The position numbers and the translations under genes were made by a program. A DNA stretch of 64,000 bases from NCBI RefSeq assembly GCF_018310695.1, contig NZ_JAGXCY010000024.1, forward strand, positions 1 to 64,000, in the 5' to 3' direction. The first letter of the stretch is position 1. Each line of letters begins with the position of its first letter. Shown piece after piece: positions 15,991-23,243 of the stretch. The notes beneath the pieces were generated by a model. It made no database searches and was not told where the DNA came from. It saw only the letters and a program-made list of their open reading frames with translations. The DNA comes from Paenibacillus sp. Marseille-Q4541. GTDB lineage: Bacteria > Bacillota > Bacilli > Paenibacillales > Paenibacillaceae.

Positions 15991-16986
15991 CTAACATCGA
16001 CCAATTCGATTACGGACAAGCTCCATCGTTAGCGCAGCCTGCGCTCTCGCCTTTCTAGCTCCTTCATACAGAATACGATCTATGTTTTGGCGATCAGCCA
16101 TAAGCTCATCATATTTTCTACGCGGACCTTCCAGAAAGCTATTCATTACTTCGTACAATTCCCTTTTAGCCTCTCCCCAGCTAATCCCCTCCATGTATTT
16201 TTTTCTCATCTCTTCGGTTTGTTCAGGCATTGCAAATTGTCTATAAAGACTAAAAATAGAGGAAGTAGCTGGATCCTTTGGTTCACCTGGCGGAATAGAA
16301 TCTGTTTTTATTTTACTAATTTTTTTTTGCAGATTATTCGGAGAATCAAAAAGTGGAATCGTGTTGTTATAACTTTTGCTCATCTTTCTTCCGTCTAATC
16401 CGGGTATAACAGCTATTTCCTTTTCGACCGAGTAGCTGGGTAGTGTAAACGTATCTCCGAATTTTTTATTAAACTCTTCAGCAATATCCCTGGCAATTTC
16501 TACATGCTGAATCTGATCTTTTCCTACTGGAACCTGATTAGACTGAAATAACAGGATATCCGCTGCCATCAGGATAGGATAAGTAAATAATCCCATATTG
16601 ACGCCTGTATCTTTATCCAAACCAGACTCATCATTTCGATCCACTATTGCCTTGTAAGCATGGGCTCGGTTCATCAGCCCTTTCGAAGTGACACAAGACA
16701 AAATCCAGGCTAATTCAAACACATCTGGAATATCAGACTGTCTATAAAAGGTAACTTGCTCTGGATTTAGGCCTAGTGCAAGCCATGTCGCTGCAATACT
16801 ATAAGATAGTCTACTGAATTCTTTAGCGTCTTGGAGAAAGGTTAGTCCATGATAATCCGCAATGAAATACAGGGCGCTAGACTGACTCTGCTCAGCAAGT
16901 TGAAGTGCAGGCTTAATTGCTCCGATGTAGTTACCCACATGTACTTCCCCTGTCGGTTTAATGCCCGTTAGAATGACGCGATCCAT
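15991..16986 (-). CDS. trpS: Tryptophanyl-tRNA synthetase, T-box controlled
   Basis: This is a class Ic aminoacyl-tRNA synthetase that charges tRNA-Trp in the cytoplasm (331 residues). The HIGH-type motif is HVGN in TGIKPTGEVHVGNYIGA, and the KMSKS motif is PGLDGRKMSKSYNNTI. The sequence FIADYHGLTFLQDA differs from the CIVDQHAITVPQD pattern of the housekeeping Bacillus and E. coli enzymes, so this resembles the second TrpRS type known in some bacteria, which in other species resists TrpRS inhibitors such as indolmycin. The ATG at 16986 follows AAGGAGGG; a TTG 18 bases upstream would sit in front of that site. Preceded by a Trp T-box leader. Confidence 0.9.
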   Translation of the reverse strand: MDRVILTGIKPTGEVHVGNYIGAIKPALQLAEQSQSSALYFIADYHGLTFLQDAKEFSRLSYSIAATWLALGLNPEQVTFYRQSDIPDVFELAWILSCVTSKGLMNRAHAYKAIVDRNDESGLDKDTGVNMGLFTYPILMAADILLFQSNQVPVGKDQIQHVEIARDIAEEFNKKFGDTFTLPSYSVEKEIAVIPGLDGRKMSKSYNNTIPLFDSPNNLQKKISKIKTDSIPPGEPKDPATSSIFSLYRQFAMPEQTEEMRKKYMEGISWGEAKRELYEVMNSFLEGPRRKYDELMADRQNIDRILYEGARKARAQAALTMELVRNRIGRC

Positions 16987-17004
16987 AATAACCCTCCTTA
17001 TCAA

Positions 17005-17285
17005 AATAAAAAAAGGGCCCCCATCCTATAAAGGACGGGAAGCCCGTGGTACCACCTTAATTAGCCCGCAATAAAGCGGACTCACTTTAACGTATCGTAA
17101 TTACTCCGAATTACTCCAATTAGAATACGTGTCTCTTGTAACGAGGAGACATTCGCCAAAGCCTACTTGCAACTAATTTCGGTTTGGACGCTCCAAAGCC
17201 CACTTCCGCATAATCTTACACTGATTTGCACCAGACATCAGCTCTCTGAAGTAATGGTTATGCGTACTCTCTTTTTCATCGCGTA
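17005..17285 (-). promoter_or_regulatory. T-box riboswitch, tryptophan specifier
   Basis: The leader has the T-box sequence AAGGTGGTACCACGGG (17043-17060 region) and a terminator stem GGGC..CCCGTCC/GGATGGG..GCCC followed by a T-run (17007-17044). Stem I carries an AGTA element, the AGAGAGCTGAT...GGTGCAAATCAG element, and the CGCATAA/TTATGCG helix. The specifier loop then reads GAAG-TGG-GC, giving TGG (Trp) at 17200-17202, which agrees with trpS. Uncharged tRNA-Trp should favour the antiterminator and raise trpS expression. Confidence 0.9.
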
Positions 17286-17370
17286 TAGGATAATTAAATT
17301 TAGTATATTTTTACATTAATAAAGAGAAATGTCAAATGTGATTTTATATCTGTTATTTATCCTTATACAC

Positions 17371-17395
17371 AACAAAAAAAGCCCTTATGGGCTTT
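17371..17395 (-). terminator. Terminator of tRNA-Asn/tRNA-Ser unit
   Basis: On the minus strand AAAGCCC-ATAA-GGGCTTT is followed by TTTTG, starting 17 bases after tRNA-Ser. Confidence 0.85.
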
Positions 17396-17411
17396 CCTGT
17401 TGTTCTATGAA

Positions 17412-17500
17412 CGGAGAGAGAGGGATTCGAACCCTCGCACCGCTTACGCAGTCTAACCCCTTAGCAGAGGGTCCCCTTATAGCCACTTGGGTATCTCTCC
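17412..17500 (-). tRNA. tRNA-Ser (anticodon GCT)
   Basis: This is a class II tRNA of about 89 bases with acceptor GGAGAGA/TCTCTCC, a long variable arm and T-loop GGTTCGAATCC. The anticodon loop is CTGCTAA, giving GCT. No encoded CCA. Confidence 0.93.
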
Positions 17501-17505
17501 ATGAA

Positions 17506-17581
17506 TGGCTCCCCGAACAGGGCTCGAACCTGTGACAACTCGATTAACAGTCGAGTGCTCTACCAACTGAGCTATCAGGGA
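17506..17581 (-). tRNA. tRNA-Asn (anticodon GTT)
   Basis: Cloverleaf with acceptor TCCCTGA/TCGGGGA (one wobble), anticodon loop CTGTTAA in a CTCGA/TCGAG stem, T-loop GGTTCGAGCCC, and encoded CCA. It is 5 bases upstream of tRNA-Ser, so the two are co-transcribed. Confidence 0.95.
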
Positions 17582-17613
17582 AAATTGACTATAAATATAA
17601 TTTAACAAAAGAT

Positions 17614-17649
17614 AAAAAAAGAGTCAAGCTTCAATAATCTTTGACTCTT
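17614..17649 (-). terminator. Terminator overlapping the end of fetB
   Basis: On the minus strand AAGAGTCAA, which is part of the last codons of fetB, pairs with TTGACTCTT and is followed by TTTTTTT. The terminator arm therefore doubles as coding sequence. Confidence 0.8.
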
Positions 17650-18380
17650 AAATCATCTGTAAACCATAGCTTATAACTAAGAAGAGACAGCGTAATGGCC
17701 GTAATCGCTGCAGAACTTGTAAAGGCAAATACAATCAATATCTGATACCGAACTGCCTCTATCGGATCTGCTCCGGCTATAATCATCCCGGTCATCATTC
17801 CCGGGAGCTGTACGATCCCAACCGTCTTCATACTATCAATTGTCGGAATCATGCTTGATTTTACCGCCTTTTTCAATTGAGGATGTACTGCCTGCTTGGC
17901 TGTTGCCCCCAGCGAAAGCAAAGTCTCCATCTCCGGTCTTGACGTATGTACTTCTTCCTTCATCCGATTCAGAAATAATCCAGCCACCACCATGGCATTA
18001 CCGATTGTCATCCCGCTAATAGGGATAATATAACGTGGAGATACCTCAACGATGCCAAGACCCAATACGAGCGCCATCATAAGTATCTCCGTGAGTGCAA
18101 TCGATACAAAGATACGCCAAACCATGCCCCTAACTCCCTTGGCTCGTTTCGATGCATTATAGGCAGCCACGAGCATCATAATCGAAATAATAAGTAGCAG
18201 CAGCAAAGGGTTTTCTGTATTAAATACATATTGCAAAACATACCCAACGAGTAACAGCTGTATAGCGGAACGAATCGTCCCTATTGCAATTTCTTTTTCT
18301 AGCCCAACCTTCTGCCATACCGAGGCCAGCATCGTAATCATGACAAAAATAAGGGTAAAACTAAGAGCTATGATGGACAT
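17631..18380 (-). CDS. fetB: FetB-type ABC exporter permease (UPF0014)
   Basis: This is a 249-residue membrane protein of the FetB/YbbM family, the permease of an iron exporter that protects against iron overload and oxidative stress in E. coli. There are about 6-7 membrane segments. Family blocks are GTIRSAIQLLLVGYVL near residue 35, YIIPISGMTIGNAMVVAGL, ETLLSLGATAKQAV, and TVGIVQLPGMMTGMIIAGADP. The start overlaps the end of fetA by 13 bases. In Paenibacillus the transported metal has not been shown. Confidence 0.85.
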   Translation of the reverse strand: MSIIALSFTLIFVMITMLASVWQKVGLEKEIAIGTIRSAIQLLLVGYVLQYVFNTENPLLLLLIISIMMLVAAYNASKRAKGVRGMVWRIFVSIALTEILMMALVLGLGIVEVSPRYIIPISGMTIGNAMVVAGLFLNRMKEEVHTSRPEMETLLSLGATAKQAVHPQLKKAVKSSMIPTIDSMKTVGIVQLPGMMTGMIIAGADPIEAVRYQILIVFAFTSSAAITAITLSLLSYKLWFTDDLRVKDY

Positions 18381-19126
18381 TTTTGTTTCTCTCCTCCACT
18401 TGCTGCATTCAAAAAGCGAATAACCTCATCATCTGAGGGATGATCAAAAAATTCGGTCGATGTTTGATCATGTAACAATGTTCCTTGGGCCATAAACCAT
18501 ATCCGATTCGAAACCTTTCTGGCTTGTTCCAGGTCGTGAGTAACCCAGATCATCGCCGTTTGATGAGATTCATGCCAATCTTGAAGGACCTCTTCAACCC
18601 TCTTTTTGCTTCCTTGATCCAGCGAGGCGGTAATCTCATCAAGGAGCAGTACCTCAGGCTGCATCAGAAGAGATCGCACAAGCGCAACACGCTGCTTCTC
18701 ACCGCCAGACAAACTTTTTGCATCTTGAGTAAGATCAAGTCCCGACAAACCCATCTTCTCTAGCAAAAGGGTAGCCAGCTCCACATTGTATGTAGTTTGA
18801 TGTAATGAGCTATACAACCTCAGGTTATCTTCTACTGTTCCTTCTAACATCACGGCCTGCTGCGCTACATAACAAATATGAGTCCGCCACTCTCTTGGGT
18901 CCACTTGTTCATAAGAAATTCCGCGGTACTCCATCATACCGTCGTCCTGGAGGTCGAGTCTCGACAGAATACGAAGCAAGGTACTTTTTCCTTGTCCAGA
19001 AACACCAATAAGTGCAATTCGGTCATTCGAATGAACATCTGTTGTCACATGCTCAAATAACCAGGGACGGTCTGTTCCTGCATGCTTTTTCCGCATATTT
19101 TCTACACGTAAAATAGGTTGCAATGT
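18368..19126 (-). CDS. fetA: FetA-type ABC exporter ATPase
   Basis: This is the ATP-binding subunit that partners FetB (about 252 residues). Motifs are Walker A GVSGQGKST, Q-loop CYVAQQAVML, signature LSGGEKQRVALVRSL, Walker B VLLLDEITASLD (with ITA in place of the usual PTS), and H-loop WVTHD. The TTG at 19126 is chosen because AAGGAGGT lies 7 bases upstream; an ATG 15 bases earlier would overlap it. Operon with fetB. Confidence 0.85.
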   Translation of the reverse strand, partial: TLQPILRVENMRKKHAGTDRPWLFEHVTTDVHSNDRIALIGVSGQGKSTLLRILSRLDLQDDGMMEYRGISYEQVDPREWRTHICYVAQQAVMLEGTVEDNLRLYSSLHQTTYNVELATLLLEKMGLSGLDLTQDAKSLSGGEKQRVALVRSLLMQPEVLLLDEITASLDQGSKKRVEEVLQDWHESHQTAMIWVTHDLEQARKVSNRIWFMAQGTLLHDQTSTEFFDHPSDDEVIRFLNAASGGEKQKCPS

Positions 19127-19150
19127 ATTAACCTCCTTCATAGATGAAAT

Positions 19151-19630
19151 TTATGGAGTCTCTAGCTCGGACATAGCAAGCTTACCACCGCATCTACCAC
19201 AGCGATATTTTCTGATATCGACCTTTCGCTTACGCTGATAGGTTTGTCCACATTTCTGGCAGACGAGATTATACTTATATGGCAAGGTTCTACGTCCTTT
19301 TCCATCAGGTAGTGACTGACAGAATCGACTTCCCCCTACTTTCGCTAGAAGCTGCTTAAATTCAGGATCACGATGCTGGTAACCTCTACCTCGTATATGT
19401 AAATGATAGTGGCACAGTTCATGCTTAATGATCTTCTCAACCTCTTCTGGACCGTAAACCTTAAGCTGATGGGGATTTATTTCTATTCGGTGACTGCGGA
19501 GCATGTACCTGCCCCCTGTCGTCGTTAACCGACTGTTAAACACCGCCTCATGCCGAAAAGGAACGCCAAAACTTTCGAGTGAGACTCGCTCAATCCATGT
19601 CTGTAGTTCTTCATTTGTCATGGAATTCAT
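19151..19630 (-). CDS. SprT-like zinc metalloprotease-fold protein
   Basis: This is a 159-residue protein of the SprT/YdcK family (cytoplasmic, SprT-like domain). The HExxH motif appears as HELCHYH (about residues 79-85). The C-terminal part is a zinc ribbon with CQKCG (about residue 123) and CGRCG (about residue 143). Eukaryotic SprT-domain proteases act on DNA-protein crosslinks; the bacterial role is unproven. In Bacillus subtilis ydcK is near tex (ydcI), matching this region. The start could also be the second ATG at 19621. Confidence 0.85.
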   Translation of the reverse strand: MNSMTNEELQTWIERVSLESFGVPFRHEAVFNSRLTTTGGRYMLRSHRIEINPHQLKVYGPEEVEKIIKHELCHYHLHIRGRGYQHRDPEFKQLLAKVGGSRFCQSLPDGKGRRTLPYKYNLVCQKCGQTYQRKRKVDIRKYRCGRCGGKLAMSELETP

Positions 19631-19735
19631 GTACGCTCAGCTCTCTTTCTTTCATTCTTTCTACTTGATTGTAAGTATACCTTGGGATACACTGTCAAGG
19701 AACCACTGACCGAACTAAAGGGGAGAAATGCACGT

Positions 19736-20089
19736 ATGTCTAAAATGCGATACGTTATTCTGCAACACGCCGATCAGTTAGAATTTGTAGAAATGCCTTC
19801 CGATTATGCTTACCAACTCAGTGCACTGAATCTCAGGCTGAATAAAGAAATCGACAAGCTAACTGCAGATATCGTTCCTAAGCTTCCAAGAGCCATCGCT
19901 GAATGTGATCAGCTTGATCTTTTGGAAGAACGTTATGTGATCTCACAAGGTCTTGCCTATATTAATGATCTAGAGAAATCCTTTGCATCTGTAAAGGAAG
20001 AACATTATCCGCTGATTGCTCTCCTCACCGAGATTCGTGCCCTTCAGGCACAGCTCGAACAATGGTACGAGGAAGAAGATCTTATCTAA
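19736..20089 (+). CDS. Hypothetical protein, mostly helical, 117 aa
   Basis: I do not recognise this gene. It is predicted cytoplasmic, without signal or membrane segments, rich in L, E, A and D, with two likely long helices (about residues 25-50 and 75-110) suggesting a coiled or helical-bundle protein. An ATG at 19736 is chosen because AAAGGGGAG lies 10 bases before it; the frame opens earlier at 19682. It ends with an acidic YEEEDLI tail and is followed by a strong terminator. It diverges from the sprT-like gene. Confidence 0.6.
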   Translation: MSKMRYVILQHADQLEFVEMPSDYAYQLSALNLRLNKEIDKLTADIVPKLPRAIAECDQLDLLEERYVISQGLAYINDLEKSFASVKEEHYPLIALLTEIRALQAQLEQWYEEEDLI

Positions 20090-20111
20090 ATAACCTTATA
20101 AAAAACGACAC

Positions 20112-20149
20112 AAATAACCGTTCTACAAGACATGTAGAACGGTTATTTT
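20112..20149 (+). terminator. Terminator after the 117-aa gene
   Basis: A perfect stem AAATAACCGTTCTACA with its complement, loop AGACA-like, ends in a T-run. Confidence 0.88.
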
Positions 20150-20225
20150 CATGTAGACCTGCACAAATCGGGCTCTTTCCCCATATGCTAACGTACAGAA
20201 GTTAACCTGTGGAGGAGGGATTCCC

Positions 20226-20369
20226 TTGCCCCAATGGCTCAGTAATCAACTCATGCGCGCTTTCCATAAGAAGGATCGGCGCCAGATCCGCCTGCTCAAT
20301 GAATGCTGGTTTTTCTATCGCAATCGTCCAGGTGCACATGATGGAATATCGAATGACTCCAGTCTCTAG
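20226..20369 (+). CDS. cmpA: Cortex morphogenetic protein CmpA
   Basis: This is a 47-codon reading frame with a TTG start after an excellent GGAGGAGGG ribosome site. The sequence RRQIRLLNECWFFYR in the middle, and the PxWLxxQMxRAF-like start (PQWLSNQLMRAFHKKD), match CmpA as I know it from Bacillus subtilis, a small sporulation protein that links spore coat and cortex assembly. The usual length is ~37 residues; this one is longer at the C-terminus (PGAHDGISNDSSL). Its position between the sprT-like gene and tex also agrees with the Bacillus arrangement. A minus-strand frame at 20202-20414 overlaps it and is judged spurious. Confidence 0.85.
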   Translation: MPQWLSNQLMRAFHKKDRRQIRLLNECWFFYRNRPGAHDGISNDSSL

Positions 20370-20452
20370 TATGCTGGCTAGCCGATGAATCGGAATGAGT
20401 ACATCCACCATCATCGGCTCCCACCCACTTTTGCTGAAGATCAGTGATCTGA

Positions 20453-22654
20453 TTAGTTCGGATCTTTCATTGTTAATGCGACACGGCCTTTTTTCAAATC
20501 TACGCTAAGCACCCACACTGTAACGTTATCTCCAACCGAAACCACATCCATCGGATGTTTAACAAATCCGCTGCTAAGCTGCGAAATATGGACAAGCCCG
20601 TCACTCTTCACACCGATATCAACAAAAGCACCAAAGTCGATCACGTTTCGAACGGTTCCTTGCAGCTCCATTCCCGGTTCCAGATCTTCAATCTTCAGCA
20701 CGTCTGTACGGAAAATAGGAAGAGGCAACTCCTCACGAGGGTCACGCCCCGGACGCTGTAAGCTGTCCAGAATATCACGCAGTGTTGGTAGTCCCACCTC
20801 TACTTTGTCAGCAAGTTCCTGTGCACTATGCTCAGCCAGAATGCGGGTCAGTTCTTCTGTTCCCAGTTTGTCCAGATCGATTTTGAGTTCCGCGAAGACG
20901 CGGTCAACCACCGCATAAGATTCCGGGTGAATTGCTGTCTTATCAAGCGGGTTTTTGCCTTCTGAAATACGCATAAAACCTGCACATTGTTCGAATGTTT
21001 TCGCACCAAGACGCGGTACTTTTTGCAATTCTTTACGGGAAGAAAACTTACCGTTCTCCTCACGATACTTCACAATATTTTTGGCAATCGTAGAGTTAAC
21101 TCCCGCTACATAAGACAACAGTGAAGGTGAAGCAGTATTCACGTCTACCCCTACATGGTTAACAGCTGATTCTACAACCGCCTTCAGGCTCTCTTCCAAA
21201 TATTTCTGCGATACATCATGCTGATATTGACCTACACCAATGGCTTTAGGATCAATTTTAACTAGCTCAGCCAGTGGATCTTGCACCCGGCGGGCAATGG
21301 AAGCCGCACTACGCTCCGCTACATCCAGATCAGGGAATTCTTCCTGTGCGAGCTTGGAAGCGGAGTATACACTTGCTCCCGCCTCATTCACGATAAGGTA
21401 AGCAAGTTCCGGGTTTCCAATTTCCTGCATTACTTCTGCTACAAATTGCTCGGTTTCACGAGAAGCCGTTCCGTTACCAATGACAATCAGTTCGATGCTG
21501 TACTTGCTGATCAGTTCTTTAAACTTAGCAGATGCTTCTTGCTTCTTGTTATTCGGTGGTGTTGGGTATGTCACCGCAACTTCAAGCAGCTTACCGGTTT
21601 CGTCTACTACAGCAAGTTTACAACCGGTACGGTAAGCCGGGTCAACTCCAAGTACACGTTTATTCTGGATTGGAGGTTGTAAAAGCAAACTACGCAGATT
21701 ACCAGAGAAAATGGAAATGGCCTGCGCTTCCCCTTTTTCCGTAAGTTCAGCCCGTACTTCCCGTTCAATAGATGGTGCAATCAGACGTTTGTAAGCATCT
21801 AAAATAACACTTTCAAGTATATCGTACACGACGGATGAAGGTTTCAGAAGCTGACGACCGATATAGTTGTGTACCGGCTCTGCGTTAACTTCCAGTCCTA
21901 CTTTCAGTATGCCTTCGCGTTCTCCGCGGTTAATTGCAAGAATACGATGTGGCGGCATTTTTTTGGCCAGCTCACGATAGTTATAGTAATTCTCATATAC
22001 GGACTCCGCATCTGTATCTTTTGCTTCAGACGTCAGCATACCGTGATCCAGTGTATACCTTCTTACCCATGAACGAATGGACGCATCATCAGCTATATTT
22101 TCAGCTAGAATGTCCATTGCTCCTTGCAAGGCGGACTCTGCACTGTCCACTCCAAGTTCTTCGTTCACATAACGTCCTGCCTCGTCCATTACATTCCCTT
22201 GTTTAGGCTGGTTCCACATCCACTCGGACAACGGCTCCAGTCCCTTTTCTTTCGCTACACTTGCACGAGTCTTACGCTTCTGACGATAAGGACGGTACAA
22301 GTCTTCTACTTCCTGAAGCTTCACAGCTTGTTTAATCGACTTCAACAGTTCATCTGTAAGCTTACCCTGCTCTTCGATGATCCGAATGACCTCGACTTTG
22401 CGGTCTTCTAGATTGCGGAGATAGACGGTTCTCTCCTCAATGAGACGTAGTTCGTTCTCATCCAGCTCCCCTGTCATTTCTTTACGGTACCTAGCGATAA
22501 ACGGAATGGTATTCCCTTCATTCAACAAGGATACTGTTGTTCTGACTTGTTTGAGCGACAGCGAAAGTTCTTTCGCCACCTGATTAACGATGCGCTCTTC
22601 TTGTTCTTTTTTTAGTTTCTCTTCGTTCACTTCGATTGCCGTTTGTTCTGACAA
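20453..22654 (-). CDS. tex: Tex RNA-binding protein
   Basis: Tex is a conserved RNA/nucleic-acid-binding protein of ~730 residues that affects transcription; its exact role is not fixed. Domains in order: N-terminal helical region (1-320), YqgF-like RNase-H-fold domain (about 325-450, VLGVDPAYRTGCKLAVVDETG), helix-hairpin-helix (NTASPSLLSYVAGVNSTIAKNIV..., about 500-560), and a C-terminal S1 domain (about 650-725, GMELQGTVRNVIDFGAFVDIG). TTG start follows AGAGGGA. It is convergent with cmpA. Confidence 0.95.
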   Translation of the reverse strand: MSEQTAIEVNEEKLKKEQEERIVNQVAKELSLSLKQVRTTVSLLNEGNTIPFIARYRKEMTGELDENELRLIEERTVYLRNLEDRKVEVIRIIEEQGKLTDELLKSIKQAVKLQEVEDLYRPYRQKRKTRASVAKEKGLEPLSEWMWNQPKQGNVMDEAGRYVNEELGVDSAESALQGAMDILAENIADDASIRSWVRRYTLDHGMLTSEAKDTDAESVYENYYNYRELAKKMPPHRILAINRGEREGILKVGLEVNAEPVHNYIGRQLLKPSSVVYDILESVILDAYKRLIAPSIEREVRAELTEKGEAQAISIFSGNLRSLLLQPPIQNKRVLGVDPAYRTGCKLAVVDETGKLLEVAVTYPTPPNNKKQEASAKFKELISKYSIELIVIGNGTASRETEQFVAEVMQEIGNPELAYLIVNEAGASVYSASKLAQEEFPDLDVAERSAASIARRVQDPLAELVKIDPKAIGVGQYQHDVSQKYLEESLKAVVESAVNHVGVDVNTASPSLLSYVAGVNSTIAKNIVKYREENGKFSSRKELQKVPRLGAKTFEQCAGFMRISEGKNPLDKTAIHPESYAVVDRVFAELKIDLDKLGTEELTRILAEHSAQELADKVEVGLPTLRDILDSLQRPGRDPREELPLPIFRTDVLKIEDLEPGMELQGTVRNVIDFGAFVDIGVKSDGLVHISQLSSGFVKHPMDVVSVGDNVTVWVLSVDLKKGRVALTMKDPN

Positions 22655-23243
22655 AAAAATCCCTCTTTCTTCTATGGATTACCCGCTCATATTCCAGTTG
22701 CTAGATGACTAGCATACCCACCTGCGATACCCGCTACGTACACAAATGAATTCCATGACCGCTGTTGTTATTGGAGTTTAATGAATAAGAATAGGGTTGA
22801 ATAAACTCCTATAACAAAGGCGGACACTTCGCTTCTTGGAACCCATTTGTTACTCCCCAAGTCAACATCGGTGCTTATTTGCAACATCCAAGCAAAAGAA
22901 TAAGAGACGTCCAATTTATTTTTTTAGTAAAACGCTCATATTTTTTAGGTTAGGTCCGAAGTATATCGCATGGAATACGCACTTCGGTTTCTATTTATTT
23001 AGGAATAAGCTCGCTCGGAAAATAAATCTTACACGAATCTTTTAATCTCATCCAGTATTTCCGAGCATCATGTCACCGTTCTCAACTGGATGATATCTTA
23101 TTATCACAGAACTTCGCTTTAATTTCCACTTTTGGAGTTCCTAATTGCTGTATTGACGGCAAAAAAGACTACTTTGGCACAGGTATAATACCGGCTTTCG
23201 CAGTCTTTTCTGTAAAACATATAAAGAAATAGATGAATCCTAA
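22655..23243. other. 589-base intergenic region with several inverted repeats
   Basis: No convincing gene. Inverted repeats in order: GCTAG-atga-CTAGC at 22700-22713; TTAT-T-GGAGTTTA with its complement at 22768-22780/22802-22814; CCGAAGT/ACTTCGG at 22956-22962/22981-22987; GCTCGGAAA/TTTCCGAGC at 23013-23021/23058-23066; TCATCCAGT/ACTGGATGA at 23048-23056/23085-23093. The last two overlap and exclude each other. The final hairpin at 23161-23212 is the terminator of the downstream minus-strand gene. Confidence 0.5.
23161..23212 (-). terminator. Terminator after the alpha-galactosidase gene
   Basis: On the minus strand AAAAGACT pairs with AGTCTTTT, with an inner GGTAT/ATACC stem, and ends in TTTTTT. 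Confidence 0.7.

Noticed and set aside
20202..20414. Minus-strand frame overlapping cmpA
   Set aside because: No ribosome site, no recognisable protein; the plus-strand cmpA has both.
22836..23045. Frame of about 69 codons in the tex/aga intergenic region
   Set aside because: No clear ribosome site or family match; composition fits non-coding AT-rich DNA with inverted repeats.
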